Positions 51,331 through 62,713 of a stretch of DNA of 64,000 nt are shown piece after piece. How positions within the stretch are numbered: position 1 is the stretch's first letter; each line of letters opens with the position of its first letter. The stretch lies in the NCBI RefSeq assembly GCF_010015445.1, contig NC_053120.1, positions 14,122,597 through 14,186,596 of the forward strand, written 5' to 3'. The notes beneath the pieces are model-generated. The model had not been told where the DNA came from. It did no database searches and worked only from the letters and a program-made list of their open reading frames with translations. A program made the position numbers and the translations under genes. This DNA is from Perca fluviatilis (taxonomy: Eukaryota > Chordata > Actinopteri > Perciformes > Percidae).

Positions 51331-52345
51331 AGAGTCCCGCCCAGTTCAATAAAGCTATAAATTTAACCACTAGGAGGTAGTCTTAGCTAGGGAACTGGTG
51401 AAAGTGCCTTATTCAGATTAATTTAGTTTACTTATAAGTTGTGTTTGATTTAAATGTTATTATTGTATGTAGCACGTATATCACAACTATCAAACTGACC
51501 TCAGTTATACAGTTAATACAGGTTATCTTCTTAATTAAACTGATTATTATGTAGGGCCTACTCACTTTCTTGGTGATATTCATAGACTGTATGGTGATAT
51601 TCAGCTATATTCCAACACTTTACGCTCCAGTAATGAGGGGGTAGCAAAGACTACAATTTCTAATAAAACGGCTCTATTTTAAAAACAGATACGTAGCCGA
51701 TAGTTTTATTGTAATTTTTTTTGCTTGTATGTGAAAATCTAATTGGCAGTAAACCTGATTCTGATTATCGAGTGAAATGACAGCTTCCTGCATAATTCTT
51801 CCATTTACTGGGTTTTGAATAATGTAATTGTTCTATACAACGGTCATCATTAGTTTCAATAAAAAAGATATCAACAAGCCATAGGCCCTACATTATTATT
51901 TTTAGATTCCCTTTTCTTCTTGCACCAGCCATTGCATTTCAAATCTTCAGCACATGGTGGCAGCATGTGTATATATTGACACAAGATGGTCACAGTGTGT
52001 CAGATCAATAGATAACTTTTATCAGGTCTTCTTGATAGACGGAAGACAAATGCTTTACTGAGAGACAGAGTGAGTGTGCTTCCCTTTGATATTTTCTTTT
52101 ATTTAAAAGCGGGCTCAATATCGCATCATTTAATTAAAAAACGTAAGTTTGAAAAATGTGGACGTTTAGGAGGCAGGGGAGGGGTCTTATGAAAGATGCT
52201 ATTTAGATGAATTATTTGTAGGATCCAGCTTTTCTGGTGACCAAAAAAGCACTATGGTCTATTTTGACCATCCTTTTTTTAAATCAGCTTAGTCCCCAAA
52301 TGTACAATATAGAAGTCGCTGGACTACCCCCTTTGAGAATTCAAG

Positions 52346-52346
<1 letters not shown>

Positions 52347-52417
<71 letters not shown>
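52347..52417. repeat. (GATA)n microsatellite
   Basis: About 17 to 18 GATA units. Confidence 0.97.
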
Positions 52418-53435
52418 TAAAAGAATAAAATGAAACAATTATTTTCCCTCCCAAAACACGTAGGCTATTAGCCCACTCTTGATGCAGGGTGAATGTCATG
52501 CAAGTAAGGGTGTTGTCAAAGCTATAAACCTGACAGTTGTCTTAAACAGGTGCCACAGCAGCTCAGCTCAACTCACCAGTGAATCTGCCAGTGAAAAGAA
52601 GCGCTCACAAGTTGCTCTGACACTCACGTCAACAGCAGATCAGACTCTCTTCTCGTGGTAAGTCATCTTTGATTGATTACCGTTGTACCTGGTTATCACT
52701 CATAATTTAACATCAGCCACATATTTTTGACTTCATCTGTTGAGTTTGTATATGTGCAGCTCTGGTAGGCTATGTGGCAGGTAAAGTTAGGCTAATTCAT
52801 GTTCTCGTTAACAATGTTGTGTTCTGTTTTCGTCACATCAAATCATTACACGGGTGGTGAAAGGACAGCATTTCAACGGCTAACGACTGTATAATATCAA
52901 TTAGTAATTTGGCCGTTTTTTTATTGAACCGGGAAGCGTATTCAGCCGAGACTCATCCAATAGCAAAGCCACAGCAGCAGGCAGTGCAGTGCCAACGGTC
53001 TAGCCTACAATAGATTTGGCTAGTTAGCATCTGCTCTGCTAGCTTCTTCATCTTCATTTTAACATTTAAAACGTATTATTTTAATATATAATAGTTTTCT
53101 GCCGATAATCTACGCTAAATGGGTTGGTAATACTGTACTGGATGGTTAAATTTTAACACATTCTTATTTTTACCCAAGTTGAAAGACTATTATTTTGTTA
53201 GCATTCCACAACAACATGTCCCATGAGTCGTAGCCATTATTACGCCGTCAAAGCCTTCTGGGAGCTGTAGTTTCTTTTGGATGCTAACAATATAATCCTT
53301 TGTAATTGTCTCCTGTCTCCTATACATTTTGTTATCTTTACTTTATGTAAACACACAGAATCAGTAAAAATAAGTACAGACTACTAACGTTAAAAAAAGT
53401 CCCACAGAGTATAGGCCTAGTCCTACATGAGAATA

Positions 53436-53439
<4 letters not shown>

Positions 53440-53499
<60 letters not shown>

Positions 53500-53520
53500 A
53501 ATAATAATAATAATAATAAT
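53440..53520. repeat. (ATT)n followed by inverted (AAT)n
   Basis: About 18 ATT units switch to AAT units at about 53495, so the two arms can pair as a hairpin. Confidence 0.95.
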
Positions 53521-56319
53521 ACATTTTATTTAAAGGCGCCTTTCTTGGAACTCAAGGACACCATACAGGGATACAAAAGACATTAAAAGCAGCAAAAAAT
53601 ATGTCTAAAATGCATCTTAAATGGAATTCGTCAGAAATATCGTCACAGATCTTGAAATAATGCAATCTTGCTATCTTGTCATTGTTCATATCGCCAGTGA
53701 GAGAGTGTAACAAAGTAGGCTACATTTATTCAAGTACTGTACTCAAGAATGATTTTGTGGTACTTTACTTGAGTATTTAAATTTTCTGCTACTTTAAACT
53801 TCTACGCCACTACATTTCAGATGGAAACATTAGAGATATACTCCACTAAATCGATTTGACAGCTATAGTTACTACTTTACATATTAAGATTTTACATTCA
53901 AAACAACTCTTAAACTTAAAATAGTATGCATAAGGATTAAACTACCAAACAGTATATAAAATACTTAAAATGAGTTTAAACCTTACAACATTAACATGCT
54001 CAATAATACTAATAATAAAACACTGAAAATAAAAGATATAAGCCTAATAATTTGCTATCTATTAAAACTGTGGTATAAATCACAAACATAAAATACTTTA
54101 TTGTAAACGTTATCATGAACACGTCATCAGGACGGTTTTATCATTGTCGATGAGACTCACAAGAAATCCCTCTAGTGACTCAATATTGTCTAATTATTGA
54201 TAACTAGTGTAAATGTTTAATGTTTTATCATTGGAGTTTGATATTTGATCAAATAGAACAAGTCAGTTCACAGCGTTGCCTCAGCAGAGTGTGGGATGAG
54301 AGACAATGTCACTGACCGACAATAACCTCAGTGCAGGGTGCATCAGCACTAAACACATCCTGCAGCATTTCAGCGTTTGCGCATGAGTACACCAGATCAG
54401 TCGACCTCTGAATGTCATGTGATGCTGTGGTGTGGTGGATCCGTGTTTTCGTCTCTCATGGCAATTGGTTGAGACAGATCTTTCTATAGAGTAGTGATGT
54501 GAACATCTACACACGTGAGATATTTTCAGACTGCTAGTCTGATTATTGTCATTATACATTGCACAATGAAATGCAGTTGTATCCCTCTTCACGCTGTAAA
54601 CACTGAACATAAACAGATATTAGAAAAAAATAAAAACAATACGATAGACAATAAAATAATGGGCAAAGTATATAAAAGTAGTAGTAAAGGAAGAAATACC
54701 CATGTAAAATATGTGCATATATAAGTGTAATGAAAGTGTCTTATAATAACACATTCTTTCTTGTGAGGTTAACTGTAAAAAGTCAGCCTTCACGTTTTTA
54801 AGGATGAGTAATATTTAAAAAAAATGATGCCTTGTGTTTTACTCAGTCTGAGTAAATGTGCTTTCTTCCTCCTCTACTTGACCTATTGAACAGTGGAGGT
54901 GGGAGTTAAGGGGAAATTGTGTATAGGAAATTCTTTCCTTCCTTCTTTTTTTTGGAGTATTTGATAAGTGATTTTTCTTCTGTGCTTATCATTTGACAAC
55001 TTTGAGCAACTTGCTCTCATTTGGAGTTACCTTCACCTTAAAGTTAAATAATAAATGCTTCATACCCCACCCACATTTCCTTGACAGATGCAGGCACGTT
55101 TATGAGGGGTCATGACCTAGTTTTCTTTACTTGTCACTCCTTTATTTTTTATAGTTGTGCAGTGTTTGCCAACAACCAATGGGCAGTTCTTTAAGTTTTG
55201 TTCCTCTTAAGTGCAGTTGTTTCTTCTCTAGCGCTGCTGTCTTTGTGTTAGCACCCTGAGTATCAGTTCATGGCTCAAAAAAACTATTTTATAGCCAGAG
55301 GGATAAACTTAGTTTGTAACAATGTTATGACTATGTTGAGAATGTTAAGAAATTCAGACTATCAGCAGAGGTTTCTTAGTTGAACAGTACAGGTATATTT
55401 AATACTGCTGCAATGCAAAGCAGGGTTTATATTTTGATTAGAAGCTTAAGCATACATTGTGTTATACAATTTTGCTGCAGTGGAGCAATTCTGATCCTTT
55501 ACTTAAGTAAAATAATAATAGTACTGTAAAAATGCTGCATTGAAAATGTATTATGTATGTATGTATTATTATAAAAATAAATGTGCTTAAAACATCAAAA
55601 GTACTCAATGCTGTAAAATGGCCCCTGTGACTCTTACATTGTAGTTATTATATCAGATTATCATCACTAATGCATACATGCTGTTTGAGTTGGTTGAGCT
55701 AATTTAAGTATTTTTATATAAGTCTAACCCCCAAATTATTCAGTTTGTCATTTAAGACAAGTAAAAACAGCAAATTCTCACATTTTTAGTCATTTTTAAA
55801 TTGTTCTTCTATATGATGATTTGTCTGTTTTATAAGTATTATTTGACATTTGTACTATCTTTTTTACATGTAAGACAAAGCGAGTCGAGAAAATAACCTG
55901 CAGATGATTTTATAATGAAAATAATCATTATTTACAGGGTTTACAATGGCTTAAAATGAAGGAATATGAGAAGAAAGGAGAGACATTTGTAAAATGTTAG
56001 GAATGTAGGTCACAGGATGTTGCCTCTTCGCATTGTGCACAAGAATAATTTCAGTCAGTGGAAAGTCCTAAACCAGCACAGCTGCACTTGTAATCTGTCC
56101 TCACAAACCTAGCAGGCTACAGTTTGTCCGATAGTAACCCAGCACAGCTGCAACGTGCTGCAACGTTGGTGTGTGTGTGTGTGTATGTGTGTGCGTGCGC
56201 GCGCTTGAGTTGCACAGCATCATCTGTCAAGTGTGTGTAGTCCTCAGAGCCACACCCCCCACCTTATTCATTTGGCTTGCGTGGCCTTACATGGAAAATG
56301 GATCTTGTGGTGTGAGCAG

Positions 56320-56607
56320 TTTTAGCCAATCAGGTTGGGGATGACGGAGGAGAGAGGGGGGGGGGAGTGTGTCTGGAGGAAGCGAAGCTGGCTAGCCTGC
56401 TTTGGGTGGGGTTTTCAGGGGGTGGGACCAACCGAGCCGGCTGGCGTTTGAAAATGAATGATATGCTGCTCAAGTTGTAGAAACAGCGGGCTGTTGGCGT
56501 ATTTGTGTGCGAGTGTTTACCGATAAACCGCATACAGAGAAATAGGAAAAGTGGACGAATCCAGAGGAAACCTAAAACACAAACCGGGTAGTTTCCAGCA
56601 ATGCAAT
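56320..56607 (+). promoter_or_regulatory. Probable promoter and 5' UTR exon of the third gene
   Basis: A CCAAT box lies at about 56326, followed by G-rich sequence without TATA. A candidate untranslated exon ends CAGCAATGCAAT at 56607 with a strong GTGAGT donor at 56608. No acceptor was seen upstream, so this is probably a first exon. The next credible exon on this strand starts at 62578. Confidence 0.45.
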
Positions 56608-57635
56608 GTGAGTAGCTCAATTACATTATTTAATGTAGCTGAGATCTAACATCATCTTTCCTTCAACTCCAGCGTTCACTCAGACAGATCAGGTCTGGTA
56701 AGAAACCGGTTGGTAATTATGGCTGAGAAAACAGCTTGCTTATAGCCTATTGTATTTGTTTCATGTATGATATTACGGATGTTCTATGAATTAATATCAG
56801 TTCCATCCTCAGGATTTATGCCATGTCTGAATCCTTTTTTTTGTTTTTTATTTTATATCATTTGGCGTAACCATCCATCTACAGTTTTAATTAAATTATT
56901 TTAAATTAATTTCTAGCCTGATGATTGAGCGCATATGTCATATACACAATATTTAATCCGGAAATGTCAGTGGAGTTGAAATGTGTGGCGCTCTACAACA
57001 TGTGGACATCTGCTCGCTTGCAAAAGGGTGTAACCCAACCAGCCTCAACTGTGTGAATTTAACATTTAAAGGGATGCCTTTAAAGCCGTTGCTCTATTTT
57101 ATGTCTGCAATATCTTACAAAGAGGCCTATTTGAAACTGGATCAAAATGTAAAGCTTGACGTGGTAGCTGCGTAGTGAGGATGCTAAAGATGACGCCCAG
57201 TCATAAAACTCTGCTGGGGGACTGATCAGAGGCAGCAGCTGGCCAAGGATGCAGATCGTTCAGAGGATGTAGGCCTATTGATGGAAATCCAGTTCATCTC
57301 TTTCTTGGGCGACATTTAAAGTTCAGACAATCAAGTGGAGATGGCTGGTATCTTGGACAAGGGGAGATTATGCATGACAATAGAGACAGACAACAGAAGG
57401 GAGGGGTGAGGTTTCGTCTGTTGACTGTTTGTCAGGGGATTAACCCAACTGAAGTTTGCAGGAATGGTGGTATTTTTTTTTTCTTATGTTGCCGTTTGCG
57501 CAGTGCCAAATCCATCAGATAATTCATCCTGGGCATTAACTGTGCTGCTGCTAGCACATGACAAGGAAACTTGACAGAATCACGCAAAAAAGGATAAATA
57601 ACTCAGCCCTTGATGACAAATGATTGAGGTTGATG

Positions 57636-57817
57636 TTATTTTTTGGGCCTTTTCCCCTTTTATTAGATAGTGACAGTGGATAGACAGGAAATGGGGAGAG
57701 AGATGGGGGATGACACGCAGCAAGGGGCAGCAGGTCGGATTTGAACCCACGCCCCTGCAAAGGACTCAGCCTACATGGGGCGCACGCTCTTACTGGGTGA
57801 GCTAGAGGCCACCCCAT
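57636..57817 (-). mobile_element. tRNA-derived SINE, second subfamily
   Basis: On the - strand: head GGGGTGGCCTCTAGCTCACC, B-box-like GGGTTCAAATCC, tail CATCCCCCATCTCTCTCCCC, then an A-rich end. The head sequence differs from the three other SINEs in the window, while tail logic is shared. Confidence 0.85.
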
Positions 57818-59721
57818 CTTGAGCTTTTATTGGTGATCTAAACATGATGAACTCATATGATGAAACCTCATCAGACCAAAAAGGACACAGTCTGTTAGTA
57901 AATAAAAGGGGACAGGACAGAAATAACCTTTAGAGCCTTTTTCCAGTCTGATGTTCGAGGCTATAGTCGTCCAGACCTGGAGGGTACAAGAGGGTACTGA
58001 ACCTTTACTCAAGATCAGTATCATGCCCCCTTCCCATTTTTCAGCCCCGGGCTTGAAGACCAAAACAATGACAGATCCTAAAGACATAAGAGTTGGAGTG
58101 GGGGGTTTTGCCCAAACCACACGCCAGTTCAATCCATATGTGCCTGCCTCCACCCTTAACTTAACGTCCTTCTTAATACTGCTGGAAAGTGGAAACTCAC
58201 ATCCAAACACACCAAGCCAAACAGCTGTGTTCTCGAGGAATCTGCAGCTGCATTGGAAGAAAATAAAATGGTAGTGGTGAGATCACCATGTGACATCTTA
58301 TCTCCTTCAGCTGAGAGACCTTCCTCGGGGTCAGCTGGCTGCTCGCCGCATGACTTAAGTAGGAATAGATTTTCTTTTACAACAGTGATTTGAGTTGATG
58401 GATGCTGATTCCTCAAGGTCCATACTTTTAGGAATGCTGACAATTTTGTACCTGCCATTTTAGACACAAGTCACACATGGAAGATGCCATTTTACCTGTT
58501 TTTGTAGCTATATATTTGGCTGCGTGATGGAAAAATACCTGACCTCTCTGGAGCCCAATTGGCGCTGACAGGTTGAGTCATGACAGGCTGCTGCCACAAT
58601 AGGCAGACGAAGCTGCTGGTATGTGTTTTCAGGCCCCTTAAATAAACAGGCCAGCAGCAGCTCTGACCTGTGATTTACCAGAGGGGCTTGAATGAGAGGG
58701 CGCGTCACGGAGGTGTGGGTTTGACGGTGGCCAAGTGGTGATGGTCTATTGTTTAGGAGTCTTTGACATGTTGCCTGTGATGAGGTAATGGCAGAGAATG
58801 ATTCTCCCTCCAACTCTTAAAATAGAACTAATCACCTTTTTACACACTGTAACACCATGTAGATGATGCAGGATCATCACAGGAGAAAAAAAATCAGGCT
58901 CTTTGAGACTTTATGTCCTCTCAAAATGTCATCGTATTTAGTTTTATCTCCATGGCTTTCATTAATTTTGGAGAGGCTGGAGCAATGGAAACGGCAGTGT
59001 TTTGTTGACCAAGCACAGCAATAAAAGACTATCCTTTTATTTGCAGCAGGCAATGTTATCTGTAGCAAGACTTTCCACTTTGCCAGCTGGCTCCATATGT
59101 TCCCCATGCTGTTGCCATACAACCAAATTTTGTCAACTGAGCAGTTGGGAGTATAGACAAAGACAATGTTAGCAGCTCATGAAGGTTGCTAGCATGTCAG
59201 TATGATATGCATTGTTGCACATTGTGGTTATTCCTTGTCAGAATGAATTCAGCAGTCAGTCACTATACAATATTTAGAGTCACTTATGTCTAAATAAATA
59301 TTATACACTGAAACCTGCACAAGAGCTCCAAACATAAATGGGTTTCTAAATACTGCATAACACCAACTACAACAGCTAGAAAAGTCCTGTGATCTGTTGC
59401 CACCAACACTCAGGTGTGAGTCTTGTGAGTACTAGAAGCTGCCGGCTGTCACACATTGGTGTTACTGTCTCGCAATTAAACTAGTGAGCAATAATCTTTT
59501 CTTTTTAAAGTCATAAGGTATTTTCTCAAAAGTGTGTCTAGTTTTCTAATAGGCACCCATACCCTAAAATGATTCCAGGTCTAAATCCTTGCACTGGCCC
59601 CACTATCAGTTGTGTCAATAGCTATATTAGTCAATAGGATGCAAAACACATATTTTAGTTCCTAATCCTCTGAATATAGTGACATAAAACAAATTAAACC
59701 TCACTAAAGTAACTTAGTGTA

Positions 59722-59767
59722 CTAAATTAGAGCTGAAATGACAACTCAATTGATAGAAAATTAGTCA

Positions 59768-59861
<94 letters not shown>

Positions 59862-59878
59862 TGACTAATTTTCTATCA

Positions 59879-59932
<54 letters not shown>

Positions 59933-59978
59933 TGACTAATTTTCTATCAATTGAGTTGTCATTTCAGCTCTAATTTAG
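59722..59978. repeat. Perfect 47-bp inverted repeat around TA arrays
   Basis: The left arm 59722-59768 (CTAAATTAGAGCTGAAATGA...) and the right arm 59932-59978 are exact reverse complements over 47 bases. Between them are TA arrays split by a partial extra right-arm copy at 59861-59881 (CTGACTAATTTTCTATCAAT). The arm resembles the GAGCTGAAACGATTAG repeat seen at 6908 and, inverted, at about 18170. Confidence 0.9.
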
Positions 59979-59980
59979 TC

Positions 59981-59995
59981 GGTTGGTTATATTTA

Positions 59996-60042
<47 letters not shown>

Positions 60043-60048
60043 CCAACC
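59981..60048. repeat. Short inverted repeat flanking a second TA array
   Basis: GGTTGGTT at 59981-59988 and AACCAACC at 60041-60048 flank a TA run, forming another potential hairpin directly after the larger one. Confidence 0.8.
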
Positions 60049-60049
60049 C

Positions 60050-60900
60050 GCCCCAAAGTGTGAAGCTCGGCTGCCACAAATCTTCTACCCTTACTCTCAG
60101 CACTGGCTCCCCTCAAGGCTGTGTGTTGAGTCCTCTGTTGTACTCGTTGTACACACATGACTGTAATCATAAAGTTCGCCGACGACACCACACTTGTCGG
60201 ACTCATCTCAGGTGGAGATGAGTCGGCCTATAGAGCAGAGGTCCACAGATTGGTCACATGGTGCAAAGAAAACAACTTGTCTCTCAACACCGGGAAAACC
60301 AAAGAACTAATCATAGACTTCAGGAAGTGCCATGCCGACCACCTCCCTCTTTTCATCAACGGGTACTCTGTAGAGAGGGTTCACAGCTTTAAATTCCTGG
60401 GAACCCTCATCTCGGACCAACTAACATGGACGGATAATACCACGGCAGTAGTAAAGAAGGCACAACAGCGCCTGTATTTCCTCAGACTTCTAAAAAAAAA
60501 CGACCTGTCTGAAAAGCTACTGGTACTCTTCTACCGCTCCTGCATAGAGAGCATCCTGATGAACTGTGTGACTGTGTGGTATGCTGGATGCTCTGCAGCA
60601 GACAAAAAACGAATACAGAGAGTTATCAACACGGCACAGAAGATCGTTGGTTGTCCTCTTCCCTCGCCACCAAGATTACAAAAGACTGTTCTCACCCTGG
60701 TCACCCACTGTTTGAGCTCTTACCTTCAGGGAGACGCTACAGATGTCTAAAAACAAGGACTAGTAGATTTAGGAATAGCTTCTTTCCCGAAGCCATAACA
60801 GTCTTAAATTATGAAGCTAAACTTCTTAAACTTTTTTTAATGATGCGGTTTGCACAGTTACTCAGCGCTTTATCATTTTAGAATATTTATTAACCACTTA
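60050..60900 (+). pseudogene. LINE fragment: C-terminal reverse transcriptase, L2/CR1-like
   Basis: The frame encodes IIKFADDTTLVGLISGGDES (the FADD catalytic motif), LNTGKTKELIIDFRK, FKFLGTLISDQLTW and SCIESILMNCVTVWYAG, the order typical of the RT thumb and end of ORF2 in L2/CR1-type LINEs. An upstream frame reads STGSPQGCVLSPLLYSLYTH and a downstream one FELLPSGRRYRCLKTRTSRF. Both are out of frame with the middle, so at least two frameshifts or deletions break the copy. It is 5'-truncated at the TA arrays. Confidence 0.85.
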
Positions 60901-60983
60901 GTGTAAGAGTGGGCAAGTTGTGTTCTTATGCTTTTGTGTTATGGTTAGAATGTGCTGGTAGGAAAGACGTGATGGTACGAATG

Positions 60984-60986
<3 letters not shown>

Positions 60987-61015
<29 letters not shown>
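60987..61015. repeat. (TG)n microsatellite
   Basis: About 14 TG units in the LINE 3' region. Confidence 0.9.
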
Positions 61016-61018
<3 letters not shown>

Positions 61019-61060
61019 GAATGTGTCGTGAGATTAGTTTCACATATATCTTGTATTGTT

Positions 61061-61170
61061 TTATAATGATGCACCTTGATGATGTTTACATATATATTGT
61101 ATGTTTATAATGATGAACCTTAATGATTTTTATATAGATACTATATGTTTTATAATGATGCACCTTACTA
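61061..61170. repeat. Tandem repeat with ATAATGATGCACCTT units
   Basis: TATAATGATGCACCTT, ATAATGATGAACCTT and ATAATGATGCACCTT recur about 45-50 bases apart with TGTATGTTT between them. It is probably the 3' UTR repeat of the LINE above. Confidence 0.65.
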
Positions 61171-61214
61171 GAGTGGCTCTACAATCTCATTGTGTATATA
61201 TATATATATATTAA

Positions 61215-62090
61215 GATAAAGATAAATTTTTTTATTGTTTTTTTTTAACATACAGAACAGACAAACACAATTGAACAATAACAACAACCCTCTACCACCC
61301 CCCACCCTCTGCGGTCTCGAGGAAAGAAAACAAACAAACAAAAAAACAAAAACAGGAATCACACCTTGCTCTATCACCCTCCTCTAATTCTTGTGCTGCT
61401 GTGTTTTTCCATAGGTCTATAGTCGATTTGGCTTTGTTAATCCTTGCTGTAGAGAGCTCAAGCATAACTCTGTCCGGAAAATACGCCAACCACTGTTTTA
61501 TACACAGCGTGTGGGGGGTGGAGCCAGCGCTGAGCTATCATTTTATTGGTCGTGGTTGATCCAGCTAGCCAAACTTTCTTCTGTCTCCCAAGTAGGTGTA
61601 ATTTAGAGTTATCATTAAGTAACAAAACAATCGGGTCAGTAGGAATTTTACATCCTATTACATCAGATATTATTGATGTTGTTTTATTCCAAAACTCATG
61701 CACCTGTTCACAGACCATGTGTAGGAAAGTTCCAGTTTGTTCAGGTTGACAGAACGTGCAATAGGGAGTAGGAATGGCTTTGGAGACGTATCTCTTCTGA
61801 GGAGTCCAATATGTTCTATGGCATATGTTGAAGTGGATCTGCTGGTGATTTGGGTTCTTGGAACAGTGGGAAATGTTGTCCCAAACTGTCTCCCAATTTA
61901 TTACGTTCCCCTCCAGGCTCAGCTCTCGCTCCCATTTCTTTACTATTGGGAGTTCTCCTACAGATACTTGCATCAGTTTAGCATAAATCCTGGACACTAA
62001 TCCTCTCACCGGAGAATCAACAAGCCATTTAATGAATTCAAGACTGTTCCCCCATGGCACTCCATAACATTTTAGGGCTGACCTTAAGCG
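61215..62090 (-). pseudogene. LINE fragment: L1/Tx1-like ORF2 C-terminus
   Basis: On the - strand a 200-codon frame (62060-61458) reads WGNSLEFIKWLVDSPVRGLV, HFNICHRTYWTPQKRY and CTFCQPEQTGTFLHMVCEQV, then FWNKT. The CxxC...H...C cluster and the following Trp are typical of the C-terminal end of L1-clade ORF2. It continues as MAYFPDRVMLELSTARIN in another frame. 5'-truncated, frame-shifted and not functional. Confidence 0.75.
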
Positions 62091-62577
62091 AAGATAAAGG
62101 AAGAAGGATGTCTTAGGGATGTCAGCAAATATTTTGATTATTGTTTAAGTATTTTCTAAGCAAAAATTAAAACCAGCTTCTCAATTGTGAGGATTTGTTT
62201 CCTTCTACTGTTTTTTATATCAATGTAAACTGCATATCTTTTGAGTTTTACGAAATTTTACCAGGCATTTTTCACAATTTTCTGACATTGAGAAAACACT
62301 CAATGGATTAATTGAAAACAATTCTAATTTGCAGTACCAATGAAATAGCTCATAATAAGAAGCACTAGATTTGGACATCTCACGTCTCACGTCAAAGTCC
62401 TCGTTTAGTCCCTGGGGAGACTTCTGTGATACTGTTATACTACTTTGCATATCTACACGTGGCTTGTGTCTTATCATCTGTAACAGCCATAACTTTACTT
62501 GTTGCTGACGCTTGTAAGTGATGTGCTTGTCAAATATGCAGTAGCTAGCAAGCCCTGTCACTCCTCTCTCCTCTCAG

Positions 62578-62713
62578 TGATTGTGTGTGAACCCACCGCC
62601 ATGTCTGAAGCTGTGGTGATGGAGCCCCCCATAGCAGGCGGCTTCCTGGAGTCTTCCTGTGGTGCAGGAGACGGCGCAGCCTCCCTCGATGACGTCATTG
62701 TGGATACAGCTAA
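62578..62713 (+). CDS. Third gene, first coding exon
   Basis: Acceptor CTCTCCTCTCAG, 23 bases of 5' UTR, then ATG at 62601 in a good context (CCGCCATGT). Donor AA/GTACGT at 62714. Thirty-seven codons plus two bases. Confidence 0.75.

Larger units (their letters stand above)
51331..56320. other. Intergenic region between rfx2 and the third gene
   Basis: No coding gene is supportable. It contains GATA and ATT arrays and an old repeat scrap at about 53521 (ACATTTTATTTAAAGGCGCC). A possible small + strand exon at 52550-52657 is reported as a finding. Confidence 0.5.
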
